Below, piece after piece: positions 7,770-16,876 of a stretch of DNA of 64,000 nt (position 1 is the first letter of the stretch; each line of letters opens with the position of its first letter). The notes beneath the pieces are model-generated. The model did not search any database. It saw nothing but the letters and a program-made list of their open reading frames with translations, and was not told the origin of the DNA. The stretch covers positions 1 to 64,000 of the forward strand of contig DATJBS010000070.1 in assembly GCA_035515235.1 (NCBI GenBank), given 5' to 3'. The translations under genes and the position numbers were made by a program. The stretch is from JAMLHH01 sp035515235. GTDB lineage: Bacteria; Bacteroidota; Bacteroidia; Chitinophagales; JADIYW01.

Positions 7770-9026
7770 ATGAAATTTATATATCGAGGGAATTTACTTT
7801 TTTACTTTTTAATACTATCCATTTCTCTACACGCAGAGGATACTTTAAAGATTAATATTCATCAAGGAGACAGCATTTTTCTCAAAAATAGTTTTTATCT
7901 CATGGCAGCTTCCATGAATATAGAAGCGCAAAAAGCACAGATTTTACAAGCGAAACTTTATCCAAATCCAACATTTTCTGCAGAATTCAATCTTTATGAT
8001 CCTGAAAACAAAAAAGTATTCCATTTAGGAAAAAATGGACAAATGTCGTTCGCTCTCGAGCAACTTATCATCATAGGTGGTAAAAGAAAAAAAGAAATCG
8101 AAATGGCTAAGACTAATGCATCGATTTCAGAACTCGAATTCCAACAATTAGTAAAAAATCTAAAATATGAATTACACACTCATCTGTTTTCCATAGGTCA
8201 GCAAGAGTTTTTACTTCATAAATACAATCAGCAACTCACTTTATTAGATAGTTTATTATCTGCTTATCAAAATCAAGTCGATAAGGGAAATATACCAATG
8301 AAAGATTTGGTTCGACTCAAAGGAGCTTATCTAAAATTGAATAATGATAGAGCAGAAACTTTCAAAGAGTATTACCAATCACAATCTATAGTTCAAAAAA
8401 TCCTACAAGTATCGTCTGTTGTCAAATTTGATTTCGACGAAGATTACATTATAAAATATATTCAACCTACTTCATTAGAAGATTTACAAGCTAATGTCAG
8501 CTCTAATCGTCCGGATTTGTTGATACTAGAACAGAACAATATTTTATCAGAACAATATATACAATATCAGAAAAAACTAGCCATTCCAGATATAACAGTG
8601 TTCACGTCTTATGACCAAAGAAGTGGTGTTTTTAGAAATGAAATGAATACAGGGTTTTCAATACCGTTACCACTTTGGAATAGAAATCAAGGCAATATAA
8701 AAACTGCACAATTTGCATTGCAAGAAAATCAATACAATTACGATGGATTATACCTTGAAATCCTCACCAACATCAAAAACTCTTACGCTTTTTATAGTCA
8801 GACAGTATTAGAATTTGAAAAATCCAACACTTTATATAATGAAGATTTTGAAATTACAATTCAAGCAATGACTACTAATTTCCAAAAAAGAAATATTTCT
8901 ATCATAGAATTTATTGACTTTTTCGAATCCTATAATGAAGTGCTGATGGAGCTTTCAAGAATTAAAACACAATTGGTCGGTTCAGCTGAAGAGTTGAATT
9001 TATTGACTGGAACAGATATATTTTAA
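7770..9026 (+). CDS. CzcC-like outer-membrane efflux protein (TolC family)
   Basis: This 418-residue protein has a Sec signal peptide (to about residue 22) and two TolC-type repeats rich in long helices. Landmarks are AKLYPNPTFSAEF and the repeat-two motif TGFSIPLPLWNRNQGNI, characteristic of the CzcC subgroup. It would form the outer-membrane channel of the tripartite pump. It begins 68 bases after the kinase stop and is followed after 18 bases by the adaptor gene, so all three pump genes are probably one transcript. Confidence 0.9.
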   Translation: MKFIYRGNLLFYFLILSISLHAEDTLKINIHQGDSIFLKNSFYLMAASMNIEAQKAQILQAKLYPNPTFSAEFNLYDPENKKVFHLGKNGQMSFALEQLIIIGGKRKKEIEMAKTNASISELEFQQLVKNLKYELHTHLFSIGQQEFLLHKYNQQLTLLDSLLSAYQNQVDKGNIPMKDLVRLKGAYLKLNNDRAETFKEYYQSQSIVQKILQVSSVVKFDFDEDYIIKYIQPTSLEDLQANVSSNRPDLLILEQNNILSEQYIQYQKKLAIPDITVFTSYDQRSGVFRNEMNTGFSIPLPLWNRNQGNIKTAQFALQENQYNYDGLYLEILTNIKNSYAFYSQTVLEFEKSNTLYNEDFEITIQAMTTNFQKRNISIIEFIDFFESYNEVLMELSRIKTQLVGSAEELNLLTGTDIF

Positions 9027-9044
9027 AAAACACAAGAACCTATC

Positions 9045-10142
9045 ATGAAGAATAGCATCAAAATAATAACAACTATAATCATATCATTTATTGGTCTAAA
9101 TGTTTTTATCAGTTGTGAAACAGCGCCAATAGAAGAAACACAAATCTCATTTTCTATGAGTGATTCTACTTATAATAGATGCGAATTTGTCGAAGTCACT
9201 GAAGAAGTGGTGAAAGATAGAATTAGGCTTTTTGGAAAAATTGCAGCAGATAATAATAGCACCGCACAAGTATTTCCTTTTATGTCCGGAGTTGTAAAAT
9301 CTGTAAATGTCGAACTTGGTGATTATGTCAAACAAGGTCAATTATTAGCTACAATAGAAAGTGGTGAAGTTGCTAATTATCAAAAAAAGAGATTGAACGC
9401 TATCAACAAAATAGCTATTACTGAAAAAAACTTGCAAGTAGCCAAAGATTTATACGAAGGAAAATTGAATTCGGAAAAAGATGTCTTATCTGCTCAAAGT
9501 AAATTAGATAAAGCTAATGCGCAATTGAACAGAATCAATGAAGTTTATAGTATTTATCAATTAAAATCTGGCTCTACCTATAATATTACAGCACCGATTA
9601 GTGGATTTATTGTTTCAAAAAATATCAATCAAAATGAAATGCTTCGAGATGATGTGGAAGAGTCAATTTTTTCTGTAGCTAATATTAATGAGGTATGGGT
9701 ATTAGCGAATGTCAATGAAAGTGATATTTCTAGAATTCAAGTGGGTCACGATGTCGAAATCAAAACTATCGCATATCCTGATAATATTTACAAAGGTAAA
9801 ATAGATAAAATCTTCAATGCAATAGATCCGATAAGCAAGTCTATGAAAGTAAGAGTGAAAGTTCCCAATACGGATTTAAAGCTTAAACCAGAAATGAACT
9901 GCACGGTAAATGTCTTTTATTCTGAAAGTGAATCCATGTCGACTGTCCCTTCTTCTGCAATTATTTTTGACAAAAATAAACATTGGTTGATGGTCTTTAA
10001 AGACAAACAAAATATTGAAACTAGAATGGTGAAAGTATATCGTCAGCTAGGCGAAACATCATATATAGAAAGTGGAATACAACTCGGAGAAACTGTCATT
10101 TCCAAAAATGGTCTATTGATTTATGATGCAATTAATAACTAA
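9045..10142 (+). CDS. CzcB-like periplasmic adaptor (membrane fusion protein)
   Basis: This 365-residue protein has a lipoprotein-like signal with a lipobox ending FISC near residue 27. The mature part shows the lipoyl half-motif GVVKSVNVELGDYVKQGQ, a helical hairpin (about 110-165), the second lipoyl half (ITAPISGFIVSK) and beta-barrel and membrane-proximal domains. It links the inner-membrane pump to the outer-membrane channel. The stop is 6 bases before the pump gene. No His-rich metal-binding extension is visible, unlike some CzcB proteins. Confidence 0.9.
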   Translation: MKNSIKIITTIIISFIGLNVFISCETAPIEETQISFSMSDSTYNRCEFVEVTEEVVKDRIRLFGKIAADNNSTAQVFPFMSGVVKSVNVELGDYVKQGQLLATIESGEVANYQKKRLNAINKIAITEKNLQVAKDLYEGKLNSEKDVLSAQSKLDKANAQLNRINEVYSIYQLKSGSTYNITAPISGFIVSKNINQNEMLRDDVEESIFSVANINEVWVLANVNESDISRIQVGHDVEIKTIAYPDNIYKGKIDKIFNAIDPISKSMKVRVKVPNTDLKLKPEMNCTVNVFYSESESMSTVPSSAIIFDKNKHWLMVFKDKQNIETRMVKVYRQLGETSYIESGIQLGETVISKNGLLIYDAINN

Positions 10143-10148
10143 TCAATT

Positions 10149-13100
10149 ATGAATAAGTTTATCGAGAACATCATTGACTTTTCGCTTAAAAATAAATTTT
10201 TTACATTTTTCTGGGTCACGCTTATTGCCATTGCGGGAATCTATAGTTTTATTAAAATTCCAATTGAAGCATTTCCCGATGTCACCAATACTCAAATTGT
10301 CATCATTACAGAATGGGACGGCAGAAGTGCTGAAGAAGTAGAAAGATTCGTCACCACACCTATAGAAATAGCGATGAATAGTGTACAGCGCAAAAGCAAT
10401 GTTCACAGTATTACTATGTTTGGCCTGTCTGTCATTAAAATCATTTTTGACGATGAAGTAGAAGATTTCTTTGCCAGACAACAAGTCAATAATTTACTCA
10501 TCAACGTTCAATTACCGGATGGAGTCGATCCAGAAGTACAACCACCTTACGGACCTACAGGAGAAATCTTTAGATATATACTAAAAAGTGAGGATAGAGA
10601 TACAAGAGAACTGCTCACGATTCAAAATTGGACCATCGATCGAGAATTAAGAAGAGTGCCTGGAGTAGCAGATATTGCAGCTTTTGGTGGTCAAGAAAAA
10701 ATCTACGAAATCTCTGTAGATCCAGTCATGTTGCAACAATACGACTTAACTCCTTTGGAATTATATGACGCTGTCAGCAAATCCAATCTAAATGTGGGCG
10801 GCGATGTTATTGAGAAAAATGGTCAAGCTTTTGTCGTAAGAGGTATAGGGCTTTTGGACAGTAAGGAAGATATTGAAAACACGATTGTAGCAATATTTAA
10901 TGGCAATCCACTTTTAGTAAAAAACGTGGCAGAAGTCAAAGAGTCGAGCAAACCGCGAGTAGGTCAAGTTGGATTAAATGAAAATGATGACGTAGTTGAA
11001 GGCATTATTATCATGAGAAAAGATGAAAATCCAAGTGAAGTGCTAGCAAGAGTCAAAGAGAAGATCCACGAACTCAACACTTCCATCCTACCTCCTGATG
11101 TCACAATGGAAACATTTTACGACCGAGATAACCTCATGGCATATTGTACTAAAACAGTCATGAATAACCTTTTAGAAGGTATCGTATTAGTGACGGTTAT
11201 CGTTTTTATATTCATGGCAGACTGGCGAACTACGCTTATTGTAGCCATAATTATTCCTCTCTCTTTACTCTTTGCATTTTTTATGTTGCACTTAAAAGGT
11301 ATGAGAGCCAATTTGATTTCATTAGGCGCTATTGACTTCGGAATTATAATAGATGGCGCAGTAGTGATGGTCGAAGGAATATTTGTAGCCTTGGATCATA
11401 AAGCCCGGAAAGTGGGCATGGAAAAGTTCAACCAATTGAAAAAAGTGGGCTTAATCAAAACCACCGGTTTACAAATGGGCAAAGCTGTCTTCTTTTCCAA
11501 ATTGATAATTATTTCTGCTCTTTTACCTATCTTCTCCTTTGAGAAAGTAGAAGGTAAAATGTTTGCACCGCTTGCGTGGACGCTCGGTTTTGCATTAGTA
11601 GGAGCTTTGATTTTCACACTCACTTTAGTTCCTGTTTTGAGTGAATTGATGCTACAGAAAAACGTAAAAGAAAAGAATAATTTTATCACTAGAAATATCA
11701 ATCGCCTCGTTTTAAATTGTTTCAATTGGACATTTAAGTACAAGAAAATCACTTTTACAATCGCTTTTGTAGGTTTTGCTTTAACGATGGTTTCTATAAG
11801 ATGGTTAGGCACAGAATTCCTGCCAGAATTGAATGAAGGTGCACTTTGGGTGACTGCGGAATATCCTATGAGTATGTCTTTGACCGAAAGTGTGAAATTG
11901 ACTGGTGAATTAAGAGAAGAACTGAACAAGTTTCCAGAAGTAAAATCTGTGTTATCACAAGCTGGAAGAAGTAATGACGGCACCGATCCCAATGGATTTT
12001 ATTTTGTTCAATTTCAAGTCGATTTAATTCCCACTAAAGAATGGAGAAAAGGTATTTTATTGGATGATATAGTTGCAGAGATGGATGCTGAATTGTCTCA
12101 AATTCAAGGGATTAATTACAATTATTCTCAACCTATTATTGATAACGTAGCTGAAGCAGCTGCAGGTATAAAAGCATCTAATGCCATTAAAATTTTCGGT
12201 CCTGATTTAGATAAACTGAATGATATAGCTAATGATGTTCAAGAGCAAATCATAGGAATTGAAGGGATTAAAGATGTCGGTGTTTTAAGAAATATCGGTC
12301 AACCTGAAATTGTCATCACTTTGAATGAAGAGAAAATGGCAATTTATGGCATCACCAAAGCAGAAGCGCAAGCGGTGATAGAAATGGCAATCGGTGGAAA
12401 AACAGCTACAACGGTTTACGAAGACGAAAAGAAGTTTGATTTAAAAATTCGTTATAAAGAAGAATTTAGAAGTACTGAAGAAGATATCATGATGCTGATG
12501 ATTCCTAGTCTGGAGGACAATAAAATTCCACTAAGTGAAATCGCTGAAATACATTCTGTAACCGGTCCTGCATTTATTTATAGAGATGATACCAAGAGAT
12601 TTATTGGAGTTAAATTCTCTGTTCGTGAAAGAGATTTAGGCAGTACTATCCAAGAAGCACAAAATCAAATTAAATCAAACATTCAATTACCTGAAGGATA
12701 TACTATGGATTGGACTGGTGAATTTGAAAACCAAGTAAGAGCAAGCAAACGACTTTATCAAGTCGCTCCAATCAGTTTGATTTTAATTTTCGTATTGCTA
12801 TTTATTATGTTCAATAATGTAAAAGATGCAGGATACGTACTCATAAATGTTCCTTTTGCTCTAATAGGCGGAATTCTTGCATTACACATTACAGGTATCA
12901 ATTTCGGTATTTCAGCTGGAGTAGGATTTATAGCATTGTTTGGAATTTGTGTACAAAATGGAGTAATTCTGATTTCGGAATTTAAGAATCAAGCTCAAGA
13001 TACCCTCGAAAGCGGACAAATCATTTTGAATGGTGTCAAAGCTAGAACAAGGCCTGTCATCATGACGGCTATGATGGCGGCATTCGGTTTGCTTCCTGCT

Positions 13101-13241
13101 GCGATAAGTACTGGAATCGGTTCAGAAAGTCAAAAACCATTGGCAGTAGTGATTATAGGTGGATTAGTGACTGCGACAATTTTCACATTACTCGTCTTCC
13201 CACTTATCTATGAGAAATCTATGCGAGCAAAAACTAAATAA
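10149..13241 (+). CDS. czcA: CzcA-like heavy-metal RND efflux pump
   Basis: This 1,030-residue protein has full RND length, with twelve membrane helices in two halves and two large periplasmic loops. TM4 contains DFGIIIDGAVVMVEG, with Asp396, Asp402 and Glu409 matching the acidic residues needed for proton-driven divalent metal transport in CzcA. CusA-type Cu/Ag pumps have a different TM4, so Zn, Co, Cd or Ni is more likely than Cu or Ag. The common VEN is VEG here. It forms the tripartite pump with the two proteins encoded upstream and uses the proton gradient. Confidence 0.93.
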   Translation: MNKFIENIIDFSLKNKFFTFFWVTLIAIAGIYSFIKIPIEAFPDVTNTQIVIITEWDGRSAEEVERFVTTPIEIAMNSVQRKSNVHSITMFGLSVIKIIFDDEVEDFFARQQVNNLLINVQLPDGVDPEVQPPYGPTGEIFRYILKSEDRDTRELLTIQNWTIDRELRRVPGVADIAAFGGQEKIYEISVDPVMLQQYDLTPLELYDAVSKSNLNVGGDVIEKNGQAFVVRGIGLLDSKEDIENTIVAIFNGNPLLVKNVAEVKESSKPRVGQVGLNENDDVVEGIIIMRKDENPSEVLARVKEKIHELNTSILPPDVTMETFYDRDNLMAYCTKTVMNNLLEGIVLVTVIVFIFMADWRTTLIVAIIIPLSLLFAFFMLHLKGMRANLISLGAIDFGIIIDGAVVMVEGIFVALDHKARKVGMEKFNQLKKVGLIKTTGLQMGKAVFFSKLIIISALLPIFSFEKVEGKMFAPLAWTLGFALVGALIFTLTLVPVLSELMLQKNVKEKNNFITRNINRLVLNCFNWTFKYKKITFTIAFVGFALTMVSIRWLGTEFLPELNEGALWVTAEYPMSMSLTESVKLTGELREELNKFPEVKSVLSQAGRSNDGTDPNGFYFVQFQVDLIPTKEWRKGILLDDIVAEMDAELSQIQGINYNYSQPIIDNVAEAAAGIKASNAIKIFGPDLDKLNDIANDVQEQIIGIEGIKDVGVLRNIGQPEIVITLNEEKMAIYGITKAEAQAVIEMAIGGKTATTVYEDEKKFDLKIRYKEEFRSTEEDIMMLMIPSLEDNKIPLSEIAEIHSVTGPAFIYRDDTKRFIGVKFSVRERDLGSTIQEAQNQIKSNIQLPEGYTMDWTGEFENQVRASKRLYQVAPISLILIFVLLFIMFNNVKDAGYVLINVPFALIGGILALHITGINFGISAGVGFIALFGICVQNGVILISEFKNQAQDTLESGQIILNGVKARTRPVIMTAMMAAFGLLPAAISTGIGSESQKPLAVVIIGGLVTATIFTLLVFPLIYEKSMRAKTK

Positions 13242-13408
13242 TTATTCATCAGGTAAATTCAACCTTCTCTTTTCATAGTTGATTATAAGTGGTTTATAAG
13301 AAATGATTAAGTAATTCTTTAAATTCCAATCAATTTTAGCAGCTTCACTCCTATTGTGTTTTGGTATTAAAAGGACTACATTAATTATGAATGCTTAAAT
13401 AAGAGACT

Positions 13409-13891
13409 ATGAAAACGAGATTTGACTTAGAGAACAATATTAAAATCATAACAAAAACTATTCGTAAAGAATCTCCTCAACTCATTCAATATTTGGAGGA
13501 AATACCAAAGGATAATGGTCAAAATGAAGCAGCTTATATTCAATCTTTAGAGAATTATTACGAATCTCTAAAAGAGTTATTGGCTAAAAGAGCTCAATTA
13601 AAATCTAATGATAGAGATGAATTCACTTATCCAATTACTGAAGATATTTACGAAAAAGGCAAAGAAAAATCTGAAATAAATCCTGAAGATCCTTCTAAGA
13701 AAAAAACACCTCCATCAGTAAATGCTATGAATGAAAAAAGTTTTAAAGACGATATGTCTGGAGATGACTTGGATGTTCCTGGATCAGAATTGGATGACCA
13801 ACAAGAGAAAATCGGTAGCGAAGACGAAGAAAATAATTACTACAGTCTAGGTGGTGACAATCATAATGATTTAGAAGAGGATAAAGGATAG
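13409..13891 (+). CDS. Acidic protein of unknown function
   Basis: This 160-residue protein has no signal peptide. Residues 1-80 are probably helical, with alternating charges. Residues 80-160 are low-complexity and very acidic (Asp, Glu, Ser, Gly), probably disordered. I do not recognise the family. It stands alone between the pump operon and uraH, with spacers of 167 and 90 bases. The frame is clean and the start is ATG. Confidence 0.6.
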   Translation: MKTRFDLENNIKIITKTIRKESPQLIQYLEEIPKDNGQNEAAYIQSLENYYESLKELLAKRAQLKSNDRDEFTYPITEDIYEKGKEKSEINPEDPSKKKTPPSVNAMNEKSFKDDMSGDDLDVPGSELDDQQEKIGSEDEENNYYSLGGDNHNDLEEDKG

Positions 13892-13981
13892 TAGTTATAA
13901 TGCTATAAATTTTTTAAATACTTGAACTTCTGTCTTAAAATTTCGTTTAAGCTTATACAAATTATCTTAAACAGTTTTATA

Positions 13982-14389
13982 ATGAAAAAATACCTTTTGA
14001 CTTTAGTGCTTGCCCTCATCACAACCATGAGCTTTGCACAGAAAAATGAATTTCAGCTTTCTAGTCATATTTTAGACATTTCAAAAGGAATGCCTGCTTC
14101 GGAAGTAACTATTCAATTGAATCAATACAACGAAAAAGATAAGACTTGGTCCTTAATAGATGAAAAAGTTACCGATAAAAACGGAAGAGTTCCTGATTTT
14201 CTTCCAAGTAAAAATTCCAATATCGGTATTTACAAATTGACATTTCTTACTGAAGATTATTTTAAAAAATGTAAAACAGATAGCTTTTATCCATTTATAG
14301 AAGTGGTATTTGAAATCAAAGACGAAAATCATTACCACGTTCCGATTACTTTATCTGCTTATGGATATTCTACGTATAGAGGTAATTAA
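13982..14389 (+). CDS. uraH: 5-hydroxyisourate hydrolase (transthyretin-like), exported form
   Basis: The start at 13982 gives 135 residues with a clear Sec signal ending SFAQ (residue 20); an upstream start at 13922 would bury it. The mature part is a transthyretin-like domain: LSSHILD (His29), NGR (Arg69), YHVPITLSAYGYSTYRG (His119 and the family-defining C-terminus). The enzyme opens 5-hydroxyisourate in urate breakdown. The last residue of the usual C-terminal YRGS is Asn here (YRGN). No other purine-degradation gene is nearby, so an exported role or a different substrate is possible. Confidence 0.85.
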   Translation: MKKYLLTLVLALITTMSFAQKNEFQLSSHILDISKGMPASEVTIQLNQYNEKDKTWSLIDEKVTDKNGRVPDFLPSKNSNIGIYKLTFLTEDYFKKCKTDSFYPFIEVVFEIKDENHYHVPITLSAYGYSTYRGN

Positions 14390-14433
14390 ATAAAACATTT
14401 CAAAACAAATCACCATTCAAAAATATAGTATTT

Positions 14434-15345
14434 ATGAAAACAGTATTGATCAGTGGAGGAACTGGAATAGTAGGTACGCGACTCAGCCATAAACTCAGAG
14501 ATAAAGGCTACGAAGTTCAAATTTTGAGTAGATCAAAAAATTCCGATTCTATCTTCAAGACCTATATATGGGATATTAGCAAAAATTATATTGACCCTAA
14601 AGCTGTAGAAACTGCTGATTATATCATTCATCTTGCAGGCGCAGGCATTGCAGATAAAAGATGGACAGATGAGCGTAAAAAAATTATTATTGACAGCCGA
14701 GTTGATAGTGCTAATTTATTATTCAATGCTGTAAAGTCAAATCTAAATCGAGTAAAAGCATTTATCTCTGCTTCAGGAGTTGGCAATTATGGTGCAATTA
14801 CGACTCAACACATCTTCACTGAATCTGACCCACATCACGACGACTTTTTAGGAAAAACTTGTGCATTATGGGAAGCATCTGCTGATCAATTTGAAACTTT
14901 AGGAATTAGAACTGTCAAAGTAAGAACGGGAGTCGTTCTGTCTCAAGAAGGTGGAGCATTAGAAAAGTTAAAAATTCCTGTTCAGTTAGGTATAGGTTCT
15001 GCTTTAGGATCCGGAAAACAATATGTTCCTTGGATTCATTTAGAAGATTTGTGTAATATTTATATTAAAGCCATAGAGGATGCACACATGAGTGGACCAT
15101 ATAATGCTGCTGCACCCGAACATCTCACTAATGAGCAAATGACAAAAAGCATTGCCGAAGTGCTTCACAGACCATTTTTCTTTCCAAAAGTGCCGAGCTT
15201 TGCAATGAACTTACTTTTAGGAGAAATGTCAGAATTATTGTTAGAAGGCAGTAGAGTTTCCTCAGAAAAAATACAGAAAGCAGGATTTCAGTTTAAATTT
15301 CCAGATATAAAAAGTGCTTTAAAGGATTTGTTTAGAAAAAACTAA
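14434..15345 (+). CDS. TIGR01777 family NAD(P)-dependent epimerase (YfcH/SulA-like)
   Basis: This 303-residue protein has the Rossmann nucleotide motif GGTGIVGTRL at residues 8-17, followed by HLAGAGIADKRW, the SASGVGNYG strand-helix and VPWIHLEDL. The C-terminal DUF1731 region ends in SSEKIQKAGFQFKFP. This order is diagnostic of the family. The substrate is not known for most members. It is monocistronic or loosely linked to dgt, 56 bases downstream. Confidence 0.9.
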   Translation: MKTVLISGGTGIVGTRLSHKLRDKGYEVQILSRSKNSDSIFKTYIWDISKNYIDPKAVETADYIIHLAGAGIADKRWTDERKKIIIDSRVDSANLLFNAVKSNLNRVKAFISASGVGNYGAITTQHIFTESDPHHDDFLGKTCALWEASADQFETLGIRTVKVRTGVVLSQEGGALEKLKIPVQLGIGSALGSGKQYVPWIHLEDLCNIYIKAIEDAHMSGPYNAAAPEHLTNEQMTKSIAEVLHRPFFFPKVPSFAMNLLLGEMSELLLEGSRVSSEKIQKAGFQFKFPDIKSALKDLFRKN

Positions 15346-15401
15346 TTGATTCATTTACAAATGACTAAATCTTAAGTAATTTAGGAGCATAGTTATTAAT
15401 A

Positions 15402-16766
15402 ATGGATTTAAACCTTATTTTTTCTGGCAAGCGTTCCGAACAATACGTACCACAATCCGGCTCCGCTGCAAGAAGTGAATTTCAAAGAGATTTTGATAGA
15501 ATAATTTTCTCGTCAGCATTTCGCAGATTACAAAATAAAACCCAAGTATTCCCATTACCCGGTAGTGTGTTTGTCCATAATAGATTGACGCACTCCTTAG
15601 AAGTGTCTTCCGTAGGTCGCACATTAGGAACTACTATTGGAGAATATATAGCTCAGAAATACGAGCGACAACTTACTAGCGAAAGTCAAGAATTTTATAA
15701 ATACAGTATGTTCAATGTCATAGCTGCAGGATGTTTATGTCATGATATTGGCAATCCTGCTTTTGGGCATTCTGGAGAAGATGCTATTGCAACTTATTTT
15801 AAAAGAAATAAAAGTACGCTTCAAACTCATTTTTCAGAAAAAGAATGGAGTGACTTGATCAATTTCGAAGGAAATGCAAATGCAATAAGAATATTAACTC
15901 AGCAACAAAGTGGAAAATCTACTGGTGGATTATTATTGACTTATGCGACTTTAGCTTCTATTGCAAAATATCCTTGTGAATCTATCGCAAAAGATAAAAA
16001 GCAAATTCACCGCAAGAAATTCGGTTTTTTTCAAACAGAAAAACAAAACTTCTTAGATATTGCTCAAAGTACACAAATGAAGCAATTATCAGAAGAGCCC
16101 ATCATTTTCCAAAGACATCCATTTGTATGGTTGGTAGAAGCTGCGGATGATATCTGCTACAATATCATAGACTTAGAGGATGCACATCGATTAGGAATCA
16201 TCTCTCACGATAAATGTTTAGAATTATTATTGAATTTTCTAGATTCTATCGCAAAAAATGAAATTGATAAAATAAGATTACGAATCAATAGCATCAGCAA
16301 TAAAAATGATAGGATTGCTTATCTAAGAGCTAAAACGATTCACTCTCTCACTTTAAGTTGTATTAATAATTTTATAGACCAAGAATCTCAAATATTCTCA
16401 GGAAACTCAGCTCAATCTTTATTTGAAATGGTCAAATCTGAACATTCCGCAATTCAGGAAATAGAAGATTTTACTATTGAAAACATCTATAACCATAGGT
16501 CGGTGATTGAAATAGAAAACGCAGGTTATAATGTCATGTCAGAATTATTATCTCACTTTGTCGCTCCGATTATTCTGAATGAAGAAGATAGAGATAATGC
16601 TGAAAAGAAAGCTATTAAATTAATTCCCACTCAGTTTTTGTATGAAGATCAATCTACTTATCATAGAGTGTTAGGAGTGATTGATTATGTTTCAGGAATG
16701 ACCGATAATTATGCAACAGATCTTTATCGAAAAATCAAAGGAATCGAAATTGGAATGACGATTTAA
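15402..16766 (+). CDS. dgt: Deoxyguanosinetriphosphate triphosphohydrolase
   Basis: This 454-residue HD-domain enzyme splits dGTP to deoxyguanosine and triphosphate. Visible metal-site parts are RLTHSLEVSS (first His), CHDIGNPAFGHSGED (HD pair and following His) and EAADDICYNIIDLEDA (distal Asp). The N-terminal AARSEFQRDFDRIIFS and FRRLQNKTQVFPL are typical. The length matches the family and the frame is intact. Besides controlling dNTP pools, some dGTPases limit phages; nothing here singles out that use. Confidence 0.95.
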   Translation: MDLNLIFSGKRSEQYVPQSGSAARSEFQRDFDRIIFSSAFRRLQNKTQVFPLPGSVFVHNRLTHSLEVSSVGRTLGTTIGEYIAQKYERQLTSESQEFYKYSMFNVIAAGCLCHDIGNPAFGHSGEDAIATYFKRNKSTLQTHFSEKEWSDLINFEGNANAIRILTQQQSGKSTGGLLLTYATLASIAKYPCESIAKDKKQIHRKKFGFFQTEKQNFLDIAQSTQMKQLSEEPIIFQRHPFVWLVEAADDICYNIIDLEDAHRLGIISHDKCLELLLNFLDSIAKNEIDKIRLRINSISNKNDRIAYLRAKTIHSLTLSCINNFIDQESQIFSGNSAQSLFEMVKSEHSAIQEIEDFTIENIYNHRSVIEIENAGYNVMSELLSHFVAPIILNEEDRDNAEKKAIKLIPTQFLYEDQSTYHRVLGVIDYVSGMTDNYATDLYRKIKGIEIGMTI

Positions 16767-16876
16767 TGATTTGTCATCTTTAATTTAGTTTGTCTAATTA
16801 TTAATTTTTGAAACCTGCATATGATTTTCGACAATTTTTCAGCACCTTTTCATCTTATTTAAAAAAATAAACCCGA

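Noticed and set aside
10143..10484. Minus-strand frame of 113 residues inside the pump gene
   Set aside because: Shadow of czcA; no family features.
13922..13981. Upstream extension of uraH
   Set aside because: It places 20 residues before a perfect signal peptide; the start at 13982 is better.
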